Assembly (NCBI GenBank): GCA_019722365.1
Contig: JADFUC010000903.1
Span: 62,001 to 126,000, forward strand
From: Lithospermum erythrorhizon
Lineage: Eukaryota; Streptophyta; Magnoliopsida; Boraginales; Boraginaceae
DNA: 64,000 bases
Direction of reading: 5' to 3'
In this document: piece after piece, positions 48,601 through 60,181 of the stretch
Layout of the letters: each line of letters begins with the position of its first letter
Numbering within the stretch: the stretch's first letter is position 1
The notes under the pieces: generated by a model
Told to the model about the DNA's origin: nothing
The model's database searches: none
What the model saw: the letters and a program-made list of their open reading frames with translations, nothing else
Translations under genes and position numbers: made by a program

Positions 48601-51250
48601 CACTAAAAACCGAAAACCAAACGGGACTCAACACTATTCTAGAAATATCTCCCACCAGTCCCCAATTCACTAATTCATCATTTCACTGCACCAAACCCCC
48701 TTCTTTCCCCTTTTTGGCCGAATCACAGTTAAGAAAAAATTCTTCCTCCATTTTCTTCTCTTCCTTTCAAAGTTTTAAAGCCATTGACAAGTTTCCCTCA
48801 CTATCTCTACTCTTAAATGAAGAAAGTTTGAAGTTTTTTGCATTTTAAGAAGATGGTGAAAATTGAATTTTATTAAGATCTTGTTTTAGACTTAAACGGT
48901 GATAGAGTGGGTTAGAAGTGATAATAATCGATTTTACAAATAAGAAGACTTAGGTTGACTTTTTTTCAAACCACTTTTAAGTTGTAAAAGAACATCTCTT
49001 TCTAATATAGCTGCTTGGAGTTAAGGTTTGATGTTTAGTGATTAAAGAGATGATGTTGAATTAGGTTTGTGTAATTATAGAATTGCCTTTTATTAAAGAT
49101 TGTTAAAGATGGGTAAATCTAGTCTGGGAAAATTGATTTTTAAGTTAATTTTAGAGTTACTTTAAAGCAAAGAAGGGTAATGGTGTCCATTACGTGGGGA
49201 TGTGTTGAAATGTTGTCATTTTATTAGTCGCTTATGTTCAAGTAGTAATCTTTCCAAATTTTAAGTTAATATTTAAAATCTAAATTGTTGAAAAGTTGAC
49301 AGTAAATTCAAATGGAATTAATATGGTAGTAAGTAGTAATTGTAATTCTCGGGTATTTCGTTAGGCGTGAGCGAAAGGCACTTGGACTAATTTAGCGAGG
49401 CGCCATTTATTGCCAGCTGGCGCGAGTATATCTCACGGGTATTTAGTTTATTTCTGAATGCAAGTGAATCACAATAATTGTGAGTATGTTATCCTATGTA
49501 TTGCTTGTGTTGATTATTTGAGTATGCATTATTTCCACAGAATGGCTGCTGTGCGATGTTTGGTTGGTCGGAGCTTGTTAGAATTCCAAGTATGAATTCA
49601 CTGTGATAAACACCAATTCATACATTCGATCCTCAAATGATGTATATTAATCTAAATACGTAAATACATGTACGGTCATGCACTCCTTGCTATTACAACG
49701 GAAGACGAATTTAACCTAAAACCACACAAGCAACCTTAAACTGAATGCCCATTCAAAGTCCTCCTCAAACTTGTTCAACACTCGAACGATGTCCCTGCAT
49801 TTCACACACCTCAAGAGGGAAAACCAACCCCAAGTACTTGAACTTGCTACATTTTGAAGTGAGAATAAAATCAAAAGAGAAAAACTTCAAATTCCTTGGG
49901 AGAAGTTGTTCTTGTGAAAGAAGTTAGGCCTTTTATGATTATGGATAAATAAAAAAAACCCCAGGACCCTTCTTTAAATACCAAGTCTCAAATTCCACTC
50001 TGTTAAGCAACTCAAGTAAAACCGCCTTAAACCCTAAGTTAACTTAATTAGACTCGTTATGAGCTCTTAAATTAACAATAGTTACAAGGGGAGTTTGCCT
50101 ACTTTTAATTAACTTACCTAAACTTAACAAGTCAATTAAAATACTAATTTAATCACTCGGTCAACTTACCAAAGTTATTCATCGATTTTGAACCCGGCTA
50201 ATTGATTGAATCATAAGTTCAAATTGATATTCATCATCATATATTTTAACAAATATAAGGAATACTATGAAATACATCCCCTAATATACAAGTCTCAGCT
50301 TACCTCATTCATGAAATATTATTCGAATGTCATTGTATGTGCTAAACACCTTCTAGCTCCGATATTTAGTAAGCCAAAAGTAATAATAATACTAATTCAA
50401 ATTACTAGCCATTATAACGATTAATGAGTAAGATCTAGTATTCTCGGCTCTCATAACCCCTAAATTGATTTAACTCAGCTTACCAAAGAATATAAATTCA
50501 TTTCAAGGTGAACACTGTTCTGTAACTTTACTGAATCCAAACCTGTAAAATTAAATTTTACACAATCGTTTTAGTATAATAAAAAATAACTACATTGATT
50601 TCCAAATGTGAGGTAGCATGGAAATCCAGTTGTTTAGGGTGAAGATGTATGTCGTAGTCAGACCATCTTGTATCATTTCAAAATTAAGCCAGTCAGATTT
50701 GCCCCACTGCTATTTGTTATTGCCGCTTCCCGGACATTCCCTTGTACCGGTATGATAATGAACTCAATTAACCATAGTTCTCTTTATTATGGCCTTTGAC
50801 TCTTACAGTATTCCTCGCCCCATCTACCTATTTATGCAACTTAACCATTCTTTTATATTACACCAAGGCCAAGCTGCTTAATTCTCGAGATAAGTATTCT
50901 AGCCTTCAAGTCAGCCTGCCACCCCATTCAAGCAGGGCGGATTTTTATTTGTGCCAAAGCTGATACTGGAAATAAATGTATTTAGATCTATCTATGATCA
51001 TGCCCAGAGCTCAGTGAAATGTGACGGAAGCAAGAGATCCTCACAATTTTGTTTTGATCAGAGTCTCGGATTTCATTTGTTGGTTACTCGATTCAGACCG
51101 AGTTGTATATTGACATTTTGGTACTTTGGCTCCATTGCCAGGGGCGGCCGGGTTGTTTTGTGTGTTGGGAAATACCACGATGGATCATTTTCTTAAAAAT
51201 TATTCTTTCAGATGTATATTATTTTTATTTGGTTATTTTATGAATAAAAG
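48600..51250 (+). repeat. 2-kb repeat family, copy C, itself interrupted
   Basis: Left part 48600-49570 and right part about 50620-51250 correspond to the two ends of copy B. Between them lies Copia-type LTR D3. The right part keeps TCCTCACAA...TTTTGTTTTGAT and the conserved end GGGAAATACCACGATGGATCATTTTCTTAAAAA. The whole block separates Copia RT from its RNase H, so it inserted into that element. Confidence 0.6.
49576..50608 (-). mobile_element. solo LTR, Copia-type family D (copy D3)
   Basis: The minus strand starts near TTTGGAAATCAATG (50608) and ends GGAATTCTAACA (plus TGTTAGAATTCC at 49576). Its last 150 bases match the end of D1, with TGAGGATCGAATGTATGAATTGGTGTTT. The target-site duplication is not clear. 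It interrupts repeat copy C. Confidence 0.68.
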
Positions 51251-51309
51251 CGAAGTTCTTTTAAATTTGAGTCATCCATCGACAGGACTCGTGTCCGTGG
51301 ATTTGGATG

Positions 51310-51985
51310 ATTCCAACTCCTGGTGGTTTACTCAAAGTGGTCGTTACACACTCGCCCGATATTACATGTGGTGAATAAAGCCTCCAGATATTTATCATCC
51401 ACCTCTACACCTATCTCAGCTAAGAGAATTTTGTGTTATCTTTCGGGGATTATTACCAAGGTATCTCCATTACTCGTTGTTTTTCTTTCTAATGCAATTC
51501 AGTGATAGTGATTGGGTTGGTGTCCTCAAACACGGCGATCTAGTTTCCTCGTTATCAGGTTCATTCTGCTGGGTAATCTTGTCTTCCTGTCGTCTGCAAG
51601 AAACAACTTACACATGCGAGGTCTAGTAATCGCTGTATATCGAGCTCTTGCATCCGTGGGCGAAATTTAAATAACATGGTTACAAATGCTGTTAAAGGAT
51701 CTTTACATTTCTCTCGTCGCATCTTCAAATGTGATTACAGGATAATACTTTAAATTTCCATTTATTTACATAATCCAAATTCCTTCAGCCTACATCAAAA
51801 TATAATGCTACTTCAATTACACTTTGTAAGTGGAAAAATGTCATTGGGGTGACTTGACAGTTCAACATGTTCCTACTCAACTTCAACTCGTTGATATATT
51901 TACTAAAGCTCTATCATCCTCCAAGTTTAAAGTCATGTTCCAATCCGCGCTTACCTCACCAAGCCTATATCACATTTAAGATAGT
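51310..51985 (+). pseudogene. Copia RNase H remnant (right part)
   Basis: It reads VNKASRYLSS and AKRILCYLSGIITK (51380-51465), FSDSDWVG (about 51500), then degraded SWSSRKQ..V.RSS and DNTLNFHL-like pieces, and LVDIFTKALSSSKFKVMFQ with a stop after SLYHI (51880-51979). These are the ordered RNase H blocks at the end of Copia pol, in the same strand as the RT fragment at 47.94-48.60 kb. Multiple stops and shifts show it is dead. Confidence 0.82.
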
Positions 51986-52028
51986 CATTTACGAATAAGA
52001 TCACAATTTAATAATCTAATCTAGCATG

Positions 52029-52225
52029 TGTTAATATCGAGTTAAATTGTAGGAATGAATTATGATTATCAATAGAACTAGTCGATGTAAAATAAGATTG
52101 TACCCAAATTCATAGATGATAAGCCAACTGTTGTAATTCAAATAGAGTCAGACAGACCTATGTAATCTTTCATCTATAACAAACATGCATCTCCACATTG
52201 AGATCACTTTCCACAATATTTTACA
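52029..52225 (+). repeat. short Copia LTR (3' LTR of the split Copia element)
   Basis: It starts TGTTAATATCGAG about 50 bases after the pol stop and ends TTTTACA, with ATCTTTCATCTATAACAAACATGCATCTC in its second half, as in the promoter part of short Copia LTRs. Length 197, within the range of Ale/Retrofit-type elements. The matching 5' LTR is not in the window. Confidence 0.55.
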
Positions 52226-52356
52226 AAGAACATCCGCGTATGACTGTGGTGGCTCCTATAATATCAAGCAGGTGGCTCGGGCCTCGACGTGCCACTTCTC
52301 AAGGCCTACATAACACTTAGTTCACAATTTCGGATTACTTCGATCTTCTACTCATT

Positions 52357-52640
52357 TGTAACGCCCCATCCTCGAACCCCGGGTCGGGTGCTATTAGATT
52401 TGATTGACTGCCTCATAAACCACCACGGGTCTTTCCAATACATTTGTCCTCACTCACGCCGCATCATCGAAACTCTCCTGTGTACCCATCCCCAATTACC
52501 CCAGTCAAGCACGCTTTAATACCGAGTTCTTACAGACGAAAGCATCCTAAAAGAAAAATGCATCTTGATGGTATAAGTAGTTTAATCATAGTATATCAAA
52601 TTTATCACATCAAAATTCCAATTTGATCGGGTTTTTACAT
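52357..52640 (-). mobile_element. Cassandra-type TRIM LTR with a 5S rRNA-like segment
   Basis: The minus strand reads AAGAACTC, AAAGCGTGCTTG and GGGGATGGGT in order, then GTGAGTGAGGACAAA, GAAAGACCCGTG.TGGT and a GGGGCGTTACA end at 52357. This is the layout of Cassandra LTRs, which carry a 5S rRNA-derived pol III promoter. The 5S-like part covers about 52465-52547. No coding sequence is attached. The high-coordinate end is approximate. Confidence 0.8.
52465..52547 (-). other. 5S rRNA-like segment inside the Cassandra LTR
   Basis: AGAACTC...AAGCGTGCTTG and GGATGGGT correspond to the internal control region and following box of plant 5S rRNA. Changes (for example GGATGGGTACAC for GGATGGGTGACC) and the missing 5S 5' part show it is not a ribosomal gene. 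Confidence 0.72.
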
Positions 52641-54540
52641 CATGTGCTGCATAACAACACTAGGTGAATCTCCTATACGACCTACGTATCAATGCTACTT
52701 ACACGTACATACGCTGTCAAGATATGGGGATGATGATCCCGTGATTTTCATTTTGTTCCTACGTACGAATGGCATCTGAAGAAATATGTCATTTTCTAGT
52801 ACTATTTGCATATGTCAATGGTGATGATAAATGTAAAGAAGGTCCAAGAAGCGAATCATTTCATAAACGAACTTAGGTAGAAGTGAAGATTTTTTAGATG
52901 AAAATGCACTTACATTTGAGAATGATGGCATCGAGATGTAATCAAGTGATATAAAACACTCTGAGCGAGTGTGTCACATCGATGTTTTGTCTCAGATCAT
53001 TCAAGGTATCCAATTTATATTTTAATGTTATCTTATTCCTTTATTATTTTTCACAGCTTGTATTTGTATAACATCCTATCCAACATACTCTATTTTTATA
53101 TATAAGTGTCTAAAATGATTTTTGTGAAGTATAGTTTATCCAAAACTTTATGGGGCGAGTCGCCTCAAGCCAACCTCGGATAATATGTATGATTAAAAGA
53201 CCTGCTTTTAGGGAGGCAGGCCTACAAAAAGATAAGCAACGGCGATCAGAAGACAAAGAATTGCCGTATGGCAAAATGTCTCTAGAAATTAAAGAGGGAA
53301 AAAAGAATTTTCGTAAGTTTTTAAGTTCTTTCGATATTATCTTCGAGGAAAATATAATCATGACTCGATCCAAATATAAAATCCAATGTATCAGAACGGG
53401 TGTGAAGCGGAAATGAACCCAACAAATATCCTCGCCTAAGCAAGATGTAAAAATATTTTGACTATTCCTTTATCGATTATCATGAACTACTTTAGCGTAG
53501 CTTAAAAGAACTAATGATCCAAAAGAGTATCAATGAATGTTGACACAATCGAGATGTTTGTTTGTAGTAGTGGATTGGGTTAAGGAGATTTATTGTCAAG
53601 TAGGGAAAAGTGATTAGAGACCATTATCTATATTTATTTTTATTTTTATTCATATTTAATTCTAACCTCGCTTCCATTCTTTGTTTGTTGTTTTCCCATT
53701 TCGTGATGAATTACGAAGATACTACTAACAAGGAGCGAATGATTCTCCAACTTGAACATGGTATTAATAATTCGATCTTCATTGTTTACACAGATGTAAT
53801 GAATTCATAATGAACATTAATATTTTTCATAACCTTATGTGACGGTTAACTCTCGGGTCATAATGGCCGGATTACAATGATCTCAATAATATTTTGAAGC
53901 TATGAACTCATGGCATATCAAGATGTAAATCTTTCTTTTTGTCGCTTCAGATACGCTTTTTCATAATTTTTGCGGATTATGTTCTATGAACTTTGTGTAT
54001 GTTTCTTTTTATTTTGTTACGATTACGGTTTTTGCGAATGGCGGATTGTTAGTCATTGGTGTATTTTATTAGATGGATTCTAGGGAAGCCGAATGTGTCA
54101 ATTATTTGAATATCGATGTACGACACGATGCAAAAATGTTTGTTTCCGTGAAAATGCCTATTTCATAAACTTGTAAAAATGCTTTTAAAAAAACAATACC
54201 GAAGTCGGGTAAACCCGCCTCGGAGCAACTCGAAGCGAGATGATTCGGTAACGAGCCGGATTTTTGCTAGCTCGCCAATTGACCGGGTTCAAGTACTACA
54301 TATTACCATATTCGAAAGTACCTTTATAATTACCGCTCAAGATAGAAAAATCCATCCGGTAACCGCAGTAATGGATGTATTTTTTAACACATGACATGTT
54401 ATGTGATGCCTGGATACAGTGTGTACTTCTTGATGTTAAGGATATTTTTTCTTTTGATTTTTATCCATGTTAAAATGTGTTGCATCTATATGTTAATTTA
54501 TCCACAATAACAATCTATATGTTAACTTTAGGTAAATGTA
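52640..54540. other. no gene seen
   Basis: AT-rich with no recognised domain. The plus-strand frame at 53150-53416 is lysine-rich and unassigned. A G+C-richer patch at 54190-54310 (AAACCCGCCTCGGAGCAACTC) has no partner in the window. Confidence 0.45.
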
Positions 54541-54960
54541 CACAGTAATCCATTACACGTAATGTGTCTTCGTAATTGCATCTAACGCAGAGTGCAAGCT
54601 CGAAAGACAATGAGCGTGTGCTTATAAGGCCTTCTTAAAACTGTACAACATTAGTCGAGCACACATAATGCATGCCCAAGTCATGGTTGGTTGAATCTAC
54701 ATAAGGTATGCCTAAATCATGGTCCAACTCTACATAGTGCGTAGCGCATCGTCAATTAACAAACTGTTACTCAATTTGTCCAAGATTAGCCAAACACACT
54801 TGTTGCTTGTGCTCATTTTGTGTCCTAAAAAATATATTCACCCTACTAATATAGAGATAGAAACTTGTGGGAAGTTTAAATATTTTCAATTCCACACGGC
54901 TATACATCCTGTATACATAGCAGTGTTTATCTATATAATCATCAGTTTGCTCAATCTTTC
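54540..54960 (+). repeat. probable 5' LTR of outer Copia element
   Basis: The right edge is set by the primer-binding site that follows. Sequence just before it (AGTGTTTATCTATATAATC, CTCAATCTTTCA) is typical of the end of Copia LTRs. The left edge is not determined. No second copy is in the window because the element runs off the right edge. Confidence 0.5.
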
Positions 54961-54980
54961 ATGCTATCAGAGTTATTGAC
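54961..54980 (+). promoter_or_regulatory. degenerate Met-tRNA primer-binding site
   Basis: ATGCTATCAGAGTTATTGA closely resembles the TGGTATCAGAGC.ATTGA sequence complementary to the 3' end of plant initiator Met-tRNA, which primes Copia reverse transcription. Confidence 0.75.
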
Positions 54981-55149
54981 TCACGTTCAAAAAAAAAATT
55001 CACGGCTTCATGGTTGCTTCATCTTCTTCTTATTGCTGATATCATTTTAGATTCAGCACAACTCATGACTTTCTTAACTTCAATGTGTGTCTTCCCTTAA
55101 TTTATCATCAGCCTATACCAATCTCTACCTGATCAATGCTTCCACTGGA

Positions 55150-55492
55150 AGCGCCTGCTGCAACTCCGACTCCTGATGTTGTTTCTTCTAATGTCTCTAC
55201 CAATGAGACCTTCATGGCGTTAAATCCCAAGTATTGTCTATTGAATCGACAAGACCAACTTCGTCTTAGTTGAATCTTACTTCAACACTTACTGATCCTG
55301 TTTCTTTGCTAGAGTGACTGACCAGTTCTTTTTTCAGGTGTGGAAAACTCTTGAGCGCATGAATGCGTCTCAAACACAGGCTAGATCTTCTCTCCTAAGA
55401 TGCAATTATAGACAACCAAGACAGATTATCTGTCTGCATGGCGGATTATGTCTTACAAAATGACTACTATCTCTAACAATCTTGTTGCTTCT
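55150..55492 (+). pseudogene. Copia Gag remnant, left part
   Basis: NPKYCLLNRQDQLRLS, TTKTDYLSA and, after a shift, KMTTISNNLVAS correspond to NP.Y..W.RQD..LLSWL...TTK..LS..YF.KMK.I.DNLA.. of Copia capsid. The frame stops at the insertion site of the inner element and continues near 60855. Confidence 0.75.
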
Positions 55493-56140
55493 CCCACCCG
55501 AGCTTACGTCAGTCACGATTTTCAAAGGCCAAGACGCAGTGGATGTGAGATCTCTTCACTGCGCTCCCGCCGTGGCCCCGGCGCACAAATGGAGCCGGGT
55601 TCAGATGGGAGCCCATCGAGACCTCGAGGGTCCCGGCCGGGTCTCGATGCACATTTGGTGCCCGAATCAGAGTACTCGAGACCTCTTCAGAGGCTATTGA
55701 AATTCGCTATCGAGACCGGGTCTCACGTCTCGACAATGGCGTCTGCATAAATGGGATTAGGCCACATTTATTCAAATAACCAAAAAATATTCCAATTTCT
55801 CTCTAAATTCCTTTTGCTCTAAATTCAACAGAAATTGTTTTCTACTTGATTTGTATCATTCAGATATCATTTTAAGCTAAATCTAGTGTAGATTGTCATT
55901 GAGAATACTAAATTATAAAAAGATTACTCAACGTGGCTTGGGCTTGATAGGACTTTTGTAACAACTATCGGTAGCTTTCTACTGATTGGCAGCAGCAATG
56001 TGACGACTTTCGGTGAACTTTATAAAAGATTCCAGCTATTTACTTTCTGTGATTTTCAACGATCGTCCGCTCGTATTACATAGAGATATTAGACTCCTGC
56101 AGGCTTCGTGCTGATATATCTGCTTAGTTATATCGTCGCC
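55493..56140 (+). repeat. 5' LTR of inner Copia element
   Basis: Aligned with 60182-60850 throughout: GGCGCACAAATGGAGC, CCCATCGAGACC, GATGCACATTTGGT.CCC, CACATTTATTCAA, AAATATTCCAATTTCTCT, ATCATTTTAAGCTAAATCTAGTGT, GTAACAACTATCGGT and CTGATATATCTGCTTA. The first few bases are altered, so the exact start is 55493-55498. Confidence 0.85.
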
Positions 56141-56199
56141 CACAATCGCAGACGTAGCTCGCTGGAAAGTTTCTCGAGTCTGTATATGTTTATCTAAAA

Positions 56200-56990
56200 A
56201 TTCAATGGCAAAGTACGGCGTGTATCGACATACCGTAGATAAATTCGACGGGCTGATTTCACTTTTACCTACGGTAATACTTCGAGGATTATTCCGTGAT
56301 TTGCCTTCATGTTCTAGCGTAAGCCCGCAAATATGGAGATCAAGAGCGGAACGAGCTGTATAGATGTTTCGGGGTATAAATGGCACTGCGTTTGTCTAGA
56401 AATGTCATGCCAACGTAGCTATGCTTATAATTCACTACAAAAGTGGCTTAATGGGATAGCTTTGTCGGGTTATATTTATAAAACCATCCGCCAACAATAG
56501 CGCATTTCATTACGGAAGAATCAAGCTTTCACTTGAGGATGTCAATGAATACTCCGATTGCTGTGCACCTTAATGATTTCAATAGTTCGATAAATCAATC
56601 GTTTCCACTGCTATGTTAACTTCGAGGACGACCATAAGTATTGATACTATCGTATCTTCATGATAGTCGGGAGCCGAATGGTGGCCGCCGTGAGTAATTC
56701 AATGGGAATGAGAAATTGCGCTTAAGGTGGTCGAAGAGCGATGTCATTCAAGAAGTTCGGAAGAATGGATGGAGCTGGAAAGGTTCTCAGACAATGCATG
56801 CAGTGGCAAATCGTACAAAGGAAGCCGATAAGAATAAATGGAGGCCAGCCAAGAGGGAAGAGTAAGTCAAGTTTGGAGGGACGATTTCGAAAGTGGCCGG
56901 GACGGGTGACATCGTCACACAAGGCGGCAAATGCAAGGCATCCGCAGTCGGCAGGCAACAAAGAGCTGATGCCATGTTGTTGATGACTAT
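56200..56990 (+). pseudogene. Copia Gag remnant of the inner element
   Basis: The plus strand starts with MAKYGV and KFDG.IS at 56202-56240, the usual K.EVEKFDG..F..W opening of Copia Gag. LRIKEESS-like sequence follows near 56500, and a Lys/Arg/Gly-rich segment covers 56790-56940, where the linker before the zinc knuckle is expected. The CCHC box itself cannot be read with confidence. Confidence 0.55.
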
Positions 56991-58260
56991 GCGGATGCTC
57001 TACTCTTGTCCGTTGATTTGCCTCGATAAATTCTTTGATTCTCGATCTGTGAGCATCGCTTCATACTATACCCACTGTGATATAAATGCTGAATTATATA
57101 CCGGAGATTACGGGTCATTTCATCTTACTAACGCATGAACAGCTGTAGATCAAGGTATTAACTTGAAGTCAGTCGAATGGTTCTACCTCGAGATCACTAA
57201 AGTGAGGCATGCACCGGGTTGGTGAAGAGTTTGATTTTTTAAGTAGTCACTGACGAGATGGTTACTCGAACTACATTCAGCGGCGCAACCTGGGGCGTAG
57301 CTCGTGCAACGAGATCAGAAATGAGGTCTCAAGATAGGTACTTTGTACCTTATCGGGAGTTCCTCAAACGACTATACCCGCTAATTATAGTTTCGAGAAG
57401 ACGCTGCACAACCGAATGGGCCACATGAACAGGTAGCGTACGAACCGCTTTGTTTCAAATAATGTGATAATTCGAGCTCAAATATGTCGATCATCATATC
57501 CGGTGAGATGTGTTCGGGAAGCAGTAAGAAAGTCGCTTTTGCTGGGAAACCGGCGCTGAGAGCCCAACTGGAGAGGCTCGAGTTAGTTCATTACGTATGT
57601 TCTGGGACCGGCACCGTTGGTTCTCAAGGAGGTTCATCAGATATGTAAATCCTTCTACTGATGACGCGACAAGAAAAGTTTGAGTTTATTTCCGAAAAAT
57701 AACCAAGTTTCATAGTCTCTCAAGAAACGGAGAGCTAGCGGTCGAAACGCAGACGGGCCGAGAGCGAAGTGTTCGAGATCCGCCAAACGGGGTGAATTAT
57801 AGCCATATGGATTTCAAACATTATCAGGTTTAGAATGAATAAGGATACAGAGACTATTCCGGAACACCTCCCCAACGTAACGAATAGTACCGGTGAGGGA
57901 CGCAATGTGACGCCGGAATTAACGCGCTTAGAAGTACGAGGTTACATTGTGGTTTACCTCAAACGCATGGGCAGCATTTAAATCAATACTTACGCTTTTC
58001 TTTGATAATGCAGGACCTTTCACTCCTCTCAATTTCGTAATTCTCAAGAGAAGAGAGAGTTCTAAGAAGGTAATTATTCTTCCTCAAAGTATTTGCCTGC
58101 TTAGCTTATGTTCATGCTGATGAAAAATAGAAATAAGCTTCAAGTTAAATCTAACATTTGCTACTTCATTGGTTATGGCGTACGAGACGGGATACGGTGT
58201 CTATGACTCCAAGAACCGGAAGTTTATTCATGTTAATGTGGTCTTCAATGAACAAGTGCT
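56990..58260 (+). pseudogene. Copia protease and integrase remnant of the inner element
   Basis: YADALLLSVDLP (56990-57025) precedes the protease active-site region, which is degraded. Integrase remains include RKV.VYF (57675-57695), VETQTGRE (57745-57770) and GTPPQRNE (57865-57885, for GTPQQNG). The conserved tail ETGYGVYDSKNRKFIH and VVFNE is at 58185-58250. Order and spacing fit Copia. Confidence 0.75.
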
Positions 58261-58679
58261 AAGTATACAAGCATGCATGTAAATGTTGTAGAGTAGAGAA
58301 GTCAGGGAAGGAGAAGCCACAACTGAAATACCGAGGAAATAAATGCGCCAGAGAAGCGCATGACTCGTTCCTTCCAAATGGCATGTTGCATCATGCCCTC
58401 GGCTCCCGAAGATCAACTCAAGATCCTTGGCCGATATGCCACCTTTGTAGTTATTAGACGGGTTCGTATGTGGGAGGAGACGATGTAGTCTCGATGATAA
58501 CATTTCACGTTGATCACCGTGAAGAGATCGTTCTCGGGAGTAGTGATCAAGATGTAGAGACACCGTCTCGAAGAAGTATCCCGTGTCGAAACCAACCCTG
58601 CAGGTATCTGCCCACCTCCGCTAACTTTGCGAATCGACCGGTGCGAGCTCAAGTAGTTATGTCGGCAGCATAACGTGAT

Positions 58680-59880
58680 GAAGCCGAATGTTGAGTTAGC
58701 CATGAAAGAGGAGATGGAGTCATTGTTGACAAACATAACGTGGGAGCTTGGTAAAGACCAGAGTTCCGCAGGCTATTATCATAATAAACGGGTCTACCGA
58801 ATCAAACAGAATAGATGGTAGCAAACGCTATAAAGCCTGCTTAAGGTCAAGGGATTCCAACAGAGGGAAGGAATTGACTACACCTAAATACCTCACCGTA
58901 GTCAAGCTTCAGGACGACGAATCGCTCGATCGGGTAGCCGAGCGACGATTCCGCACCTCTATCGACGGACGTAAAACTGCTGCTTACATGCAAGCGATCT
59001 AGATGAAGAGTTATTCATGAAGCAACCTCAAGGCTTTGAGGTTGAGGGAAAGAAGATTTCGGTTTGTAAACTCTAAGAGCTTGTACGGCTTGAAACAATC
59101 TCCGAAAAAGGAATATTACCTTGATAATCCTTTATCAAAAGTTGGGCACAGTTTCTGTAAGTCATAGACCGACCACCGTCATATAAGGAAGTTTCAAAAG
59201 ATTATGTTATCTTTTACTTTTATGTTGGATGATATGTTGATCAAGGAGCCGATTTGCAAAAGGTGAACATGTCAACAGTTATTATGAAAAGAATGGAAAA
59301 AGGGTTAAATTCGGGAATGAGAATAATCAGAGATCGGGATTCTCTGAGATTGACACAAGAAGAATACCTGAAGAAGGTAATCAAACGATTCAACATGCCT
59401 ATGTGTCATGAAAGCACTTCGCTAGTCAGCCATTTTCAATTATCGCATAAATATTCACCCGAGATCAAGAGGATTTGTAGTATACGGATAAGTGTGCCTT
59501 ATGTCATAGAGATGTAGTCTTATGTATACAGGGCACAAGACTAGACTGACATTGCACATGCTATGGAGTTGTCAAGAGATATAAGGTCTAACCCAGGAAA
59601 GAATACATCGAAGTCGTGGAAGATTCTGGAGAGGATACCCGAACGAAAAATCCAAACTGAAATGGGTTAGCTGGATATGTGTGACGCCGGGAGCAACGTA
59701 AAAGGATTATTGTGTAGGAAGTCTACTAGTGGAGGTGTATTCACGCTTGGGGGTACCGCTATTAGTCGTGGAGATCAAAGTTAAACCAATAAAGTAGTGA
59801 CCGCCTAACATGGTGCGTAGTACGTCATGGCGGAAGCCACGAAAGAGATGATCCGGTCAGACTTCTCTTGAAAGAACCTA
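58680..59880 (+). pseudogene. Copia reverse transcriptase/RNase H remnant of the inner element
   Basis: AMKEEMESLLTN.TWEL (58697-58750), KGFQQREGIDYT (58850-58880), LDEELFMKQPQGFEV (59000-59045) and MLDDMLI (59223-59243) mark the RT; the catalytic motif is changed from YVDD to MLDD. MRIIRDRDSLRLTQEEYLKK (59317-59375), SNPGK (59590), CRKSTSGGVFTLGGTAIS (59715-59770) and VMAEATKEMI (59827-59856) mark the RNase H part. Several stops and frameshifts are present. Confidence 0.85.
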
Positions 59881-60169
59881 ATCTTGAGCATGGATATAAC
59901 ACCTTTGTACTCGTGATAGCCTGTGAGTGCGATGATCTAAAAAATCCTTGTTTCATGCGAGACAAAGCACATAGACTCCGAGGTTCCATTTCATAATGCT
60001 CAGACAAGGGGTCCTGCCTTGACAAGATTCTAGAGATCGAATCCTCAAATATATGTTTACAAAGGTTGTAAACAAGGAGTAGCCTCAAGTTGTGTTCGAC
60101 TTCGCCACCGGAGCGAGTAGCCTCGGCGCGCCGTCAAGGAATCGTGCTCTAAAGATGACTGGAAGGCTT

Positions 60170-60181
60170 CAAGTGGGAGAT
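60170..60181 (+). promoter_or_regulatory. polypurine tract of inner Copia element
   Basis: AAGTGGGAGAT immediately precedes the 3' LTR start TGTCGAG. It is the normal plus-strand priming site of Copia elements. Confidence 0.75.

Noticed and set aside
46800..50608. D2 and D3 as the two LTRs of one element
   Set aside because: The Copia coding sequence between them is on the opposite strand, and other repeats intervene; they are better read as separate solo LTRs.
52465..52547. A functional 5S rRNA gene
   Set aside because: Only part of the 5S sequence is present, with changes, and it lies inside a Cassandra-type LTR.
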